Shown: in pieces, positions 15,305 to 23,663 of the stretch
Layout of the letters: the number at the start of each line of letters is the position of its first letter
Numbering within the stretch: position 1 is the first letter of the stretch
NCBI GenBank assembly: GCA_019635285.1
Contig: JAHBZS010000048.1
Coordinates: forward strand, 1-36,503
Reading direction: 5' to 3'
DNA: 36,503 nucleotides
From: Rubrivivax sp.
Lineage (GTDB): Bacteria > Pseudomonadota > Gammaproteobacteria > Burkholderiales > Burkholderiaceae_C
Notes under the pieces: model-generated
What the model saw: only the letters and a program-made list of their open reading frames with translations
Told to the model about the DNA's origin: nothing
The model's database searches: none
Translations under genes and position numbers: made by a program

Positions 15305-17712
15305 GGCCGGCGGCTCGCACCGCGTGGGCGCTGGCGCTGCAACTGGCTGCGGCGGCGGCGATCGTGGCCGCGCTGCTCGGCGCGGCCTGGCTGGACCCGC
15401 GCAGCCAGCCCCTGTGGCTGGTGCTGATCGACCGTTCGGACAGCATGCCGCGCGCCGCGGCCGACCAGGCGCTGAGCGAAGTGCGGCAAGCGGCGGCCGC
15501 CGCTGGGCTGGCCGCGCCGCAGTCGATCGAGTTCGCCGGCCGCGCCGGCGGCGACGCCGCGCAGCGGCAGCCGTGGGCTACCGACATCGAAGCCGCGCTG
15601 CAGGCCGCGCTGCTGGCGCACGCCCGCCGGCCGCTGGACGGCGTGGTCGTGGTGTCGGATGCCTTCGAGACCACCGGCCACGCCGCGCAGGCGCTGCGCG
15701 CCGTGCGCCAGGCGGGGTTGCCGCTGCAATGGCTGCCGGTGGCGCGGCCCGAGCCCCCGGTGCGCCTGGCCGAAGTGCGCGCGCCATCGCAGGCCACGCT
15801 GGGCCAGCGCGTGCAGGTGGACGTGCAACTGGCGGGCCAGGTCGACAAGGCCACGCGGGTCAAGGCCAGGCTGCGCGCCGGGGACGGCCCGCCGACGGAG
15901 GTGGCCGGCGCAGCCGACGCCTCGGGCAAAGCGCCGCTGGCCTTCGACGCGGACCGGGTCGGGGCCTGGCGCGTGGATGTCGCGCTGGAGGATGCCGCAT
16001 CCGGCCAGACCCTGGCGCAGTGGCCCGACGCGGCGCTCATCGACGTCGCCCCGCGTGCCGCGATGCTGTACGCGCAGGGCGCGTCGGGCGCGTCGGGCGC
16101 GTCGGGCGCGCTGGGCGACAGCCTGCAGCGCGGTGGCTGGACGCTGGACCGCGTGCCGGCGGCGCGCCTCGATGCGCTGGCGGACGCCTTGCCGGCTTAC
16201 CGCGCCGTGGTGCTCGACGACGTGGCCGTGGCGGACGCCAGCCCGCGCTTCTGGGACGCACTGGCGCAGGCCGTGCGCCAGCGCGGCCTGGGCCTGCTGG
16301 TGCTGGGCGGCGAACGCGCCTTCGCGCGCGGCGGCTACCGCGACTCGACGCTCGAAGCGCTGCTGCCGGTGCGCGCCGAGCCGCCCGCGCTGGGCCAGCC
16401 GACGGCGGTGGTCTTCGCCGTCGACAAGTCGGGCAGCATGGGCGAAGGCAGCGGCGGCGTCGACCGCTTCCGCCTGGCGCAGCAGGCCGTGCTGGACAGC
16501 GCGCGCACCTTGGGCGCCGGCGACGCGCTGGGCTTGCTGGTGTTCGACGTGGCGCCGCGTGTGCTGCTGCCGCTGGGCCCGGCCGCCGCCGCGCTGCCGA
16601 CCCTGCAGCGCGACTGGCCGGTCAGCCCACACGGCGGCACGCGCCTCGCGCCGGCGCTGCAGGCGGCGATCGACGAGCTGGAACGCGCCGGCAACGCGCG
16701 CCGCGTGCTGGTGCTGGTCACCGACGGCTTCGTCGACGACACGCCGGTGGACGAGTGGCGTGCGCGGCTCGAGCGCGCGCGCATCGAAACCCTCGCTCTG
16801 GCCGTCGGGCCGGACGCCGATGTGGCCGCGCTGCAGCGCCTGGTCGGCGGCGGTGCCGGCCTGGTGCAGCGCGTCGGCCAGGCGGCGGAACTGCCGCTGG
16901 CCATGCGCGCCGGGCTGGAACGGCGCCGGGCGCGCATCGAACGCGGCCCCATCGCCGTGGTGCAGGCCGAGGCGCTGCCGTTCCCGCCCGGCAGGCTGCA
17001 GGACTGGCCGCCGATCGCGGCCTATGCGGTGACCCGGGCGCGGCCGGAAGCGCGGGTGAGCGTGCGCAGCGCCCGCGGCGACCCGCTGATCGCCTTCCAG
17101 GCGGCGGGCCGCGGCCGCGTGGCGGCCGTGCCCGGCGGCTTCGGGCCCTGGACGCCGCAATGGCTGTCGTGGCCCGAGTGGCCGCGCCTGGCCGGCGGCC
17201 TGGCCGACTGGAGCCTGGGCAGCGAAGCGCAGCCGCTGCGCATCGCCGACCTGCGCGACCGCCTGCGCATCGAGGCCGACCAGCCTTTCGCGGCCGGCGC
17301 CCCCGGCGCGCAGGCGCTGTCCTTGACGGTGGACACGCCCGGGGCGCAGGGCCAGGTGCTGGCGATGGAGCCGGTGGCGCCGGGGCGCTGGCGTGCCCTG
17401 CTGCCCGATGCCGGGCCAGGGCTCTACAGCGTCATGCTCGCCGACGACCGCGGCGTGCGGCAGCAGCGGCACCTGCGCCAGCCGCGTGACGAGACGCGCA
17501 CCTGGGGCGTGAGTCCGGCACTGGCCGCGTGGCAGGCCGAGGGGCTGGCGTCGGCCTGGAACCCGCGGCAACTGCGCGCGACGGGTGACGGCGTGCGAGC
17601 GCGCCGGCCGCTCGACCGCTCACTGCTCGTGCTGGGCCTGCTGCTGTGTCTGGCGGGCATCGTGGTCGACCGCGCCCGCGGGCTGGCATGGCGCCGGCCG
17701 CCGCGGCGCTGA
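15301..17712 (+). CDS. Large membrane protein with two VWA domains and a glutamine-amidotransferase-like domain
   Basis: An 803-residue protein starting at the ATG at 15301. Residues about 8-29 form an N-terminal helix. VWA 1 has DxSxS at D44, S46 and S48 (DRSDSM). About residues 250-360 resemble the GATase1-like module of such proteins (LGLLVLGGERAFARGGYRDS). VWA 2 has MIDAS residues D375, S377 and S379 (DKSGSM), with LVTDGFVDD later. A final helix lies near 777-792 (LLVLGLLLCLAGIVVD). The mid-region contains a GAS tandem run encoded at 16081-16116. It is probably the largest envelope component of the MoxR-linked complex and ends the operon. Only 3 bases separate it from the convergent ABC gene. 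Confidence 0.87.
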   Translation: MRPAARTAWALALQLAAAAAIVAALLGAAWLDPRSQPLWLVLIDRSDSMPRAAADQALSEVRQAAAAAGLAAPQSIEFAGRAGGDAAQRQPWATDIEAALQAALLAHARRPLDGVVVVSDAFETTGHAAQALRAVRQAGLPLQWLPVARPEPPVRLAEVRAPSQATLGQRVQVDVQLAGQVDKATRVKARLRAGDGPPTEVAGAADASGKAPLAFDADRVGAWRVDVALEDAASGQTLAQWPDAALIDVAPRAAMLYAQGASGASGASGALGDSLQRGGWTLDRVPAARLDALADALPAYRAVVLDDVAVADASPRFWDALAQAVRQRGLGLLVLGGERAFARGGYRDSTLEALLPVRAEPPALGQPTAVVFAVDKSGSMGEGSGGVDRFRLAQQAVLDSARTLGAGDALGLLVFDVAPRVLLPLGPAAAALPTLQRDWPVSPHGGTRLAPALQAAIDELERAGNARRVLVLVTDGFVDDTPVDEWRARLERARIETLALAVGPDADVAALQRLVGGGAGLVQRVGQAAELPLAMRAGLERRRARIERGPIAVVQAEALPFPPGRLQDWPPIAAYAVTRARPEARVSVRSARGDPLIAFQAAGRGRVAAVPGGFGPWTPQWLSWPEWPRLAGGLADWSLGSEAQPLRIADLRDRLRIEADQPFAAGAPGAQALSLTVDTPGAQGQVLAMEPVAPGRWRALLPDAGPGLYSVMLADDRGVRQQRHLRQPRDETRTWGVSPALAAWQAEGLASAWNPRQLRATGDGVRARRPLDRSLLVLGLLLCLAGIVVDRARGLAWRRPPRR
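16081..16116 (+). repeat. In-frame tandem repeat, 9-base unit
   Basis: GCGTCGGGC occurs three times in a row, followed by the variant GCGCTGGGC, encoding a Gly-Ala-Ser repeat (GASGASGASGA). It lies in the linker of the double-VWA protein, before the amidotransferase-like domain. Copy number can change by slippage without breaking the frame. Confidence 0.85.
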
Positions 17713-17715
17713 CCG

Positions 17716-18438
17716 TCAGGCGGCGGCGCCGGCGAGCAGGAAGCTCCGCGCCCAGGCGCCGAGCTGGCCGCTGGCGATGGCCGCGTGCGAGCCGTCGGCC
17801 ACCAGCCGGCCTTCGCGCATCAGCAGCACGCGCGCGCCCAGCTCGATGACGTCCTGCGGGTCGTGCGTGATGACGATGGCGCCCACGCCGTGGGCCAGCC
17901 GGGCCTTCAGCCGCGCCAGCAGGTCGATGCGCGTCAGGCGGTCGACGTTGCCGAAGGGCTCGTCGAGCAGCAGCAGCTTCGCGTCCGCGGCCAGGGCCCG
18001 CGCCAAGGACACGCGCTGCGCCTCGCCGCCCGACAGCGACGCGATGTCGCGACCCTCGGTCTGCGTCAGGCCCATGTCCTGCAGCGCGGCCCGCGCACGC
18101 GCCAGGCGCGTGGCCTTGTCCGCGGCGCGCACGGCGAAGGCCACGTTGCCCACCGCGTCGAGATGGGCAAACAAGGTGGCGTCCTGGAAGGCCAGCGACA
18201 GGCCGCGCTGCTCGGGCGCCACCCGCACCTTGCCGGCGGCCGACACCTCGCGGCCGTGCAGCCGCACGCTGCCTTGTGTGGGGGCGTCGAAGCCGGCGAT
18301 CATGCGCAGCAGCGAGGTCTTGCCGCTGCCTGATGGGCCGAGCACGGCGAGCACCTCGCCGGCGGCCATGTCGAAGGACACCTCGCACACCACCGAGCGC
18401 GCTCCGACCGCGCGCGACAACGATCTCACTGCAAGCAT
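17716..18438 (-). CDS. ABC transporter ATP-binding protein, ferric iron type
   Basis: A 240-residue ATPase with start CAT at 18436-18438 (MLAVRSLSRAVGA) and GGAGAC upstream. Walker A is GPSGSGKTS (about residues 34-42), the Q-loop is LAFQDATLF, the signature is LSGGEAQRVSLARALA, Walker B is LLLLDEPFGNVD and the H-loop is VITHDPQD. It lacks the long regulatory C-terminal domain of FbpC/PotA-type proteins and is therefore short. It follows the permease gene by 11 bases and powers import with the two upstream genes. Substrate is inferred to be ferric iron from the binding protein. Confidence 0.92.
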   Translation of the reverse strand: MLAVRSLSRAVGARSVVCEVSFDMAAGEVLAVLGPSGSGKTSLLRMIAGFDAPTQGSVRLHGREVSAAGKVRVAPEQRGLSLAFQDATLFAHLDAVGNVAFAVRAADKATRLARARAALQDMGLTQTEGRDIASLSGGEAQRVSLARALAADAKLLLLDEPFGNVDRLTRIDLLARLKARLAHGVGAIVITHDPQDVIELGARVLLMREGRLVADGSHAAIASGQLGAWARSFLLAGAAA

Positions 18439-18449
18439 GGCGTCTCCAT

Positions 18450-19994
18450 TCAGGCGCCGACCGGTGTGTTGGCGCCGAGGCGGTTCATGCGCCACCAGCA
18501 CAGCAGCAGCGGCAACAGCATCAGCGCCTGGGTGATGAGCACCCAGACCGAGGCGCGGTCCATGTTCTGGAAGCGCGAGAAGGCGTAGATCTTCAGCGCC
18601 GGCGACGAATAGCCCATGGGCTGCAACATCAGGCTCAGGTCCAGTTCCTTCAGCGCCTCCATGAACACCAGGGCACAGCCCAGCCCCAGCGCCGGCCACA
18701 GGTGCCCGGCGAAGGCCACCCACCGTGCACGCACCGGACCGGCGCCGAAGGCGCGCGCGGCCTCGATGGTGGCCATCGGCGTGCGGTGCAGCGCGTCCAG
18801 CACCGGCAGCATGGCGAAGGGCATGAAGCGCAGCGCCTCGGCGACGACGATGAGCACGCGGGTGTCGCGCATCGGCCCCAGCCCTTGCGCGCCCAGCGAG
18901 CCGTCACGGCTGAGCATGACGAAGGCCAGCGCCAGCACCAGCGACGGCAGGAAGTAGTTGCTCAGGAACAGCCAGGGCACGCGTTCGGCCAGCTGCGAGC
19001 GCCCGCCCGAGCGCAGCAGCAGCGCCGTCAGCGTGCACACCGCAGCCACCACCAGCGTGGTGCACGACGCCGTGCCGGCGGCATTGAGCATGTCACCGGG
19101 GATCGCGGCGAAGCGCGTCGCGTCCCACTTGAGCCAGACCCAGCGCAGCGTCAGGGCCTCGGGGATCCAGAAGCCGGGCAACGAGCACAGCACGCTCCAG
19201 GCCAGCAGCGCCCACGCGGCCAGCCGGGGCAGCGGCTTGCGCGCCGCCGACGCCGGCGGCACCGGGTTCTGGCTGATGATCGACGTGGATGCCCAGGCCG
19301 CCACCGCCACCAGCAGCACCGACGGCACGATCATGACCACCGACACGATCGCCGCGACCGACGAACTCTGGCTCGCCAGCCAGAGGTTGTGCAGGCCCAC
19401 GCTGACGGTGCCGACGCCCAGGCGCTCGGCGGCCGCGTAGTCGCCGATGGCCTGCGCGAAAACGATCATCAGGCTGGCCGCCGCGGGCACCGCATAGGCC
19501 GGCAGGTGCACGCGCAGCAGCCGTTGCCATGGGCCGAGGCCCAGGCCGGCCGCGAGTTCGGCGAAAGCGTTCGGGATGCGCGCACCGGCCACCAGGAAGA
19601 CGACGAACACATAGGGCCCGCAGGCAAGCCCGTGCTGGATCGCCAGCGCCTGGCGGCTCTCGAAGAACGGCGCCGAGAAGGTCACGGTCCAGATGCCGGC
19701 GGTGACATGGGGGGCAAACAGCAGCGGCAGCAGGACCAGCAGACTGACCAGCCGGCGCCCGGCGAACTGAAAGCGCGACACCGCCACGGCCGGCAGCGCG
19801 CCCACCGCAAAGGCCACCACCGCGGCCTGCAGCGCGAGCGCCACGCTGGTGCGCGCCTGATGCGGCAGGCTGGTGCTGGCGAAGTGCGCCAGCCAGCCGC
19901 CGTCGAAGAGAATGGGCAGCGCCGCCAGCAGCAGATAGCCGGCCGGCAGCAGCGCGCACACCGCCAACGCCACCGCCAGCGCCAGCCGCGCCAC
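18450..19994 (-). CDS. ABC transporter permease, fused two-domain (FbpB-like)
   Basis: About 514 residues from a GTG at 19994, with roughly twelve transmembrane helices in two homologous halves, as in FbpB/AfuB. Each half has an EAA-type loop: AELAAGLGLGPWQRLLRVHLP in the first and ARAFGAGPVRARWVAFAGHLWP in the second. The frame is open as far as 20168, and GTG or TTG codons at 20096 and 20078 would overlap the binding-protein gene. The true start is uncertain; 19994 sits just before the first helix. It forms the membrane channel between the binding protein encoded upstream and the ATPase encoded downstream. Confidence 0.85.
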   Translation of the reverse strand: MARLALAVALAVCALLPAGYLLLAALPILFDGGWLAHFASTSLPHQARTSVALALQAAVVAFAVGALPAVAVSRFQFAGRRLVSLLVLLPLLFAPHVTAGIWTVTFSAPFFESRQALAIQHGLACGPYVFVVFLVAGARIPNAFAELAAGLGLGPWQRLLRVHLPAYAVPAAASLMIVFAQAIGDYAAAERLGVGTVSVGLHNLWLASQSSSVAAIVSVVMIVPSVLLVAVAAWASTSIISQNPVPPASAARKPLPRLAAWALLAWSVLCSLPGFWIPEALTLRWVWLKWDATRFAAIPGDMLNAAGTASCTTLVVAAVCTLTALLLRSGGRSQLAERVPWLFLSNYFLPSLVLALAFVMLSRDGSLGAQGLGPMRDTRVLIVVAEALRFMPFAMLPVLDALHRTPMATIEAARAFGAGPVRARWVAFAGHLWPALGLGCALVFMEALKELDLSLMLQPMGYSSPALKIYAFSRFQNMDRASVWVLITQALMLLPLLLCWWRMNRLGANTPVGA

Positions 19995-20043
19995 GTCGGC
20001 GGCACTCAGCGCCGCGCGCGCGCGCCGCGGCGGTCCAAGCGGC

Positions 20044-21102
20044 TCAGCGCTCGGCGTCGAAACGGATCTCGTTGACAAACTTGATGACGGCCTCACGCTT
20101 GTCCGCCATCTTGTCGAGCGGGATGAAATCGATCTTGAACTTGCCGCCGACGAGCCCCTGCTCGGCACCGAGCTTGACCATCAGCGGGTCCGGCGGCACA
20201 TCGGGCAGCACCGAATACTGCTTGGTGCGGCCGACCATCAGCTGCTGCCCTTCCTTCGAGGCGATGAACTCCAGCAGTTCGACGGCCAGGTCGCGGTTGG
20301 CGGTGGCCTTGGTCAGGCCCGCGGCGGAACGCATGATGAAGGTGCCCTTGGCCGCCTGGTTGGGGAAGAACACGCCCACGGCGTCGGCCCAGGCTTTCTG
20401 CTCCGGGTTGGCGGCCATCATCGGGTGATAGTAGGTGTTCATCAGCGCCACGTCGCACTTGCCTTCGAAGATGCCACGCGCCTGGTCGCGGTCGCCGCCG
20501 CGCGGCGTGCGCGCGAGGTTGCTGCTGATGCCGGAGATCACCTCGCGCGCCTTGGCTTCGCCCCATGAGGTGAACATCATGCCGAACAGCGCCAGGTTGT
20601 AGTCGTGGCTGCCCGAGCGCACGCACAGGCGGCCCTTCCACTTGGGCGAGGCCAGGTCCTCGTAAGTCGACAACTCGGCGGGCTTGACGCGGTCCTTGGA
20701 GAAGAAGATGACCCGCGCGCGGTAGGCGTCGACGAAGTAGCGCCCCTTTGCATCCATGAACTCGGGCGGAATGGCCGCGCTGATCTTGGCCGACTTGATC
20801 GGGTCCAGCAGGTTGCGCTCGGCGGCAATGTCCAGCAGTTCGGCGTCCTTGGTGATCACCACGTCGGCCTCGGTGGGGCGCGATTCGAGGCGATTCACCA
20901 GCCCCTGGTCCATGAACACGCCGACCACCTTGGCGCCGCTGCGCGCCTCGAAGGCGTCGAGGATGGGGCGCAGCGTGCCCTGGTCCGTGCGGTCGGAGAT
21001 GACGCGCAGTTCGCGCTGCTGCGCGAGGCTGGCCGTCGTCGCACCCAATGCACAGGCCAGCGCCAGCAAGCCCGGAATCCATCGACCGTTCAGTTCCGCC
21101 AC
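20044..21102 (-). CDS. ABC transporter periplasmic substrate-binding protein, ferric iron (FbpA/FutA) type
   Basis: A 352-residue protein starting at the GTG at 21102; GGGAG lies 7 bases upstream. Residues 1-28 are a Sec signal peptide ending TASLAQQ. The mature N-terminus RELRVISDRTDQGTLRPIL is typical of the family. Lobe signatures include ADVVITKDAELLDIA and RARVIFFSKDRV, and NTYYHPMM supplies the adjacent tyrosines that bind ferric iron in FutA/FbpA proteins. It captures the ligand for the permease and ATPase encoded next. No Fur box was recognised in the divergent region. An alternative oxyanion or phosphonate ligand cannot be excluded by eye. Confidence 0.88.
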   Translation of the reverse strand: MAELNGRWIPGLLALACALGATTASLAQQRELRVISDRTDQGTLRPILDAFEARSGAKVVGVFMDQGLVNRLESRPTEADVVITKDAELLDIAAERNLLDPIKSAKISAAIPPEFMDAKGRYFVDAYRARVIFFSKDRVKPAELSTYEDLASPKWKGRLCVRSGSHDYNLALFGMMFTSWGEAKAREVISGISSNLARTPRGGDRDQARGIFEGKCDVALMNTYYHPMMAANPEQKAWADAVGVFFPNQAAKGTFIMRSAAGLTKATANRDLAVELLEFIASKEGQQLMVGRTKQYSVLPDVPPDPLMVKLGAEQGLVGGKFKIDFIPLDKMADKREAVIKFVNEIRFDAER

Positions 21103-21362
21103 CGCGACACTCCCTTATTCAAATCGACCAGCTGTGGGAGTGTGGCATGCGGGCCGCGCCCGCCGCACCCCTTGCTCTGGGGGTGCCGTCCATCAGGGAC
21201 CGGCGCCCCCCCGAACCTGAGGGTGCCGGGTGTTGTAACCGGCCGCTAAACTCAGCCTCAACTCTGGGACCCTTCGTGCACGCAGCGTGGAGCCTCACCC
21301 TCGGGCAGCGGTTGGCGACCTGAACGGGCTCGCGCAGGCGTGCGCCTGCAGCGCGATCCAAC
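21103..21362. other. Divergent intergenic region between the iron importer and the ebo cluster
   Basis: 260 bases hold the promoters for both directions. No confident -35/-10 pair or Fur palindrome was found. Near the ebo end, GCAGGC (21334-21339) and GCCTGC (21344-21349) form a small 6-bp hairpin ending 13 bases before the eboF ATG. It could mask the ribosome site, which has no clear Shine-Dalgarno sequence. Confidence 0.5.
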
Positions 21363-22760
21363 ATGACGCCGACCGTCGTACTCAATGTCGTAGGGCTGAC
21401 GCCCGGACTGCTCGCGCATGCGCCGCGCCTGCAGGCGCTGGCGCGCGAGGGCGCCATGCGCCCGCTGACCACCGTGCTGCCGGCGGTGACGACCACCGTG
21501 CAGTCGACCCTGCTCACCGGCCTGCTGCCGCAGGACCATGGCATCGTCGCCAACGGCTGGTACTTCCGCGACCTGTCGGAAATCTGGCTGTGGCGGCAAT
21601 CGAACCACCTGGTCGGCGGCGAGAAGGTCTGGGAGGCGGCGAAGCGCCGCGACCCTGCGTTCACCTGCGCCAAGCTGTTCTGGTGGTACAACATGTACGC
21701 CAGCGTGGACATCGCCGTCACGCCGCGGCCGATGTACCTGGCCGACGGGCGCAAGCTGCCGGACATCTACACCCACCCCGCCGGGCTGCGCGACGAGTTG
21801 CAAGGCGCGCTGGGCGAGTTCCCGCTGTTCCGCTTCTGGGGCCCCGGTGCCGACATCGTGTCCAGCCGCTGGATCGCGCAGGCCGCGCTGAAGGTGCTGG
21901 ACGCGCAGCGGCCGACCTTGACGCTGGTCTATCTGCCGCACCTCGACTACGACCTGCAGCGCTTCGGCCCGCATCATCCGGGCATCCCCGCGCAGGTGGC
22001 CGCGGTCGACGCGCTGTGCGAGCCGTTGATCGACAAGGCGCGGGCAATGGGCGCACATGTGGTCGTGCTGTCCGAGTACGGCATCACCGAGGTGTCGCGT
22101 CCGGTGCACATCAACCGGGCGCTGCGCCAGGCCGGCTGGCTGAAGGTGCGCGTCGAGCGCGGCCGCGAACTGCTCGACGCCGGCGCGTCGGATGCCTTCG
22201 CGCTGGCCGACCACCAGCTGGCGCATGTCTACGTGGCGCGGCCCGAACTGCTGCCCGAAGTGGCGTCGTGCCTGCGCTCGCTGCAAGGCGTGGACACCGT
22301 GCTGGACGACGCCGGCAAGAAGGCGGCGGGCCTGGACCATGCGCGCTCCGGCGAACTCGTGGCGGTGGCCAAGGCGGACAGCTGGTTCACCTACTACCAC
22401 TTCCTGGACGACGCGCGTGCGCCGGACTTCGCGCGCACCGTGGAAATCCATCGCAAGCCGGGCTACGACCCGGCCGAGCTGTTCATCGACCCGAAGATCC
22501 GCTTCCCCAAGCTGGCGGTCGCCTCGCGGCTGGCGCGCAAGGCGCTCGGCATGCGCTACCTGATGGACGTGATCGGGCTCGACGCCACCGTGGTGCGCGG
22601 CTCGCACGGCCGGCCGACCGATCGCGAGGAGGACGGCCCGCTGTTCATCACCTCGGCGCCGGAGCTGCTGGCGCCCGGGCCGGTGCCGGCCACTTCCGTG
22701 AAGAGCTTGCTGCTGGCCCATCTGTTCCCCGGCACGCCGCGAGGAAGCGGCCCAGAATGA
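21363..22760 (+). CDS. eboF: EboF-like protein, alkaline phosphatase/nucleotide pyrophosphatase superfamily
   Basis: A 465-residue protein; no earlier in-frame start exists. The alkaline phosphatase fold is shown by LPAVTTTVQSTLLTGLLPQD with the nucleophile threonine near residue 42, LPQDHGIVANGWYF, then YLPHLDYDLQRFGP and RGSHGRPTD. Several usual metal ligands look replaced: the opening DG is VG in LNVVGLTPG, and the SDHG motif is SEYG in VLSEYGITEV. No signal peptide is seen. In ebo clusters this gene accompanies eboA-E, and the cluster is linked to moving a precursor to the periplasm. Its stop overlaps the eboA ATG by 4 bases. Confidence 0.85.
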   Translation: MTPTVVLNVVGLTPGLLAHAPRLQALAREGAMRPLTTVLPAVTTTVQSTLLTGLLPQDHGIVANGWYFRDLSEIWLWRQSNHLVGGEKVWEAAKRRDPAFTCAKLFWWYNMYASVDIAVTPRPMYLADGRKLPDIYTHPAGLRDELQGALGEFPLFRFWGPGADIVSSRWIAQAALKVLDAQRPTLTLVYLPHLDYDLQRFGPHHPGIPAQVAAVDALCEPLIDKARAMGAHVVVLSEYGITEVSRPVHINRALRQAGWLKVRVERGRELLDAGASDAFALADHQLAHVYVARPELLPEVASCLRSLQGVDTVLDDAGKKAAGLDHARSGELVAVAKADSWFTYYHFLDDARAPDFARTVEIHRKPGYDPAELFIDPKIRFPKLAVASRLARKALGMRYLMDVIGLDATVVRGSHGRPTDREEDGPLFITSAPELLAPGPVPATSVKSLLLAHLFPGTPRGSGPE

Positions 22761-23647
22761 GCCATGCGATGCCCGAGGTCCCCCGCATGAGCGCCGCGCT
22801 GGCCCTGCAGCAGTGGCTCGAGGCGCGGCTGGACGACGCCGGCGCGCAGTGGTTGCGCGACGCCGTGGCCAGCATGGCCGGCGGCGGCACCGACCGTGAG
22901 CTGTTCCGCTGCGTGAGCCTGGCCTCGCGCAAGCTCGGCAAGGCGCCGCTGGGCCTGGACCGCGAGGCACTTGCCACGGCCGCCGCGCTGCGGCCGGGCT
23001 GGGACCCGTCGTCCTGGCGCATCGACCAGGCGGCCCGCGTCCGCCTGCTGCTGGCCGCGGCCACCGACAGCGACCGCTTCGTGCGCCGCCTGGACCAGCT
23101 GTGTGCCACGGCCGACGTCGATGAACTGGTGGCCTTCTACCGCGGCCTGCCGCTCTATCCGGATGCGCCGCGCCATCGCCTGCGCGCCGCGGAAGGCCTG
23201 CGTTCGAACATGAAGGTCGTGTTCGAGGCCGTCGCCCACGGCAACCCCTATCCGGCCGAACAGCTGGCGCAGGACGCCTGGAACCAGATGGTGCTGAAGG
23301 CGCTGTTCGTCGGCAGCGCGCTCGACCCCATCGTCGGCCTCGACCAGCGCGCCAACGCGGCGCTGGCGCGCATGCTCAGCGACTACGCGCACGAACGCTG
23401 GGCGGCGCGGCGGCCGGTGAACCCGGAGCTGTGGCGCTGCGTGGGGCCCTTTGCCGCCGGCCCGCTGCTCGACGACCTGCAGCGCCTGCTCGAGCGCGGC
23501 ACGCCGCCCGAACAGGCCGCGGCGGTGCTGGCGCTGGGCAGCGCCGGCGATGCCCAGGCGCAACGGCTGCTGGCGCGCCACGCCGGCCTGCGCGACCGGG
23601 TGGCAGCCGGCGCCATCGGCTGGACCACCACCCACCAATTCCACTGA
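22757..23647 (+). CDS. eboA: EboA domain protein
   Basis: A 296-residue, largely helical, soluble protein starting at the ATG at 22757 (ATGA overlap). The family pattern is seen in RELFRCVSLASRKLGKAPL, DELVAFYRGLPLYPDA, then AEGLRSNMKVVFEAVAHGNPY and the conserved AWNQMVLKALFVGSALDPI. The segment NPYPAEQLAQDAWNQ is the best signature. Biochemical function is unknown. In all ebo clusters it travels with eboB-F. It lies 16 bases before eboB, the only real gap inside the cluster. Confidence 0.87.
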   Translation: MSHAMPEVPRMSAALALQQWLEARLDDAGAQWLRDAVASMAGGGTDRELFRCVSLASRKLGKAPLGLDREALATAAALRPGWDPSSWRIDQAARVRLLLAAATDSDRFVRRLDQLCATADVDELVAFYRGLPLYPDAPRHRLRAAEGLRSNMKVVFEAVAHGNPYPAEQLAQDAWNQMVLKALFVGSALDPIVGLDQRANAALARMLSDYAHERWAARRPVNPELWRCVGPFAAGPLLDDLQRLLERGTPPEQAAAVLALGSAGDAQAQRLLARHAGLRDRVAAGAIGWTTTHQFH

Positions 23648-23663
23648 CGGCAGGGAGCACACC

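Noticed and set aside
16081-16116. CRISPR-like repeat array
   Set aside because: Units are 9 bases, contiguous with no spacers, and in frame inside a coding region.
14092-17571. Very long open frame on the minus strand opposite the BatA-like and double-VWA genes
   Set aside because: It is a shadow of high-GC coding DNA: Arg/Ala/Gly-rich, no family motif, and the plus-strand frames carry clear VWA motifs.
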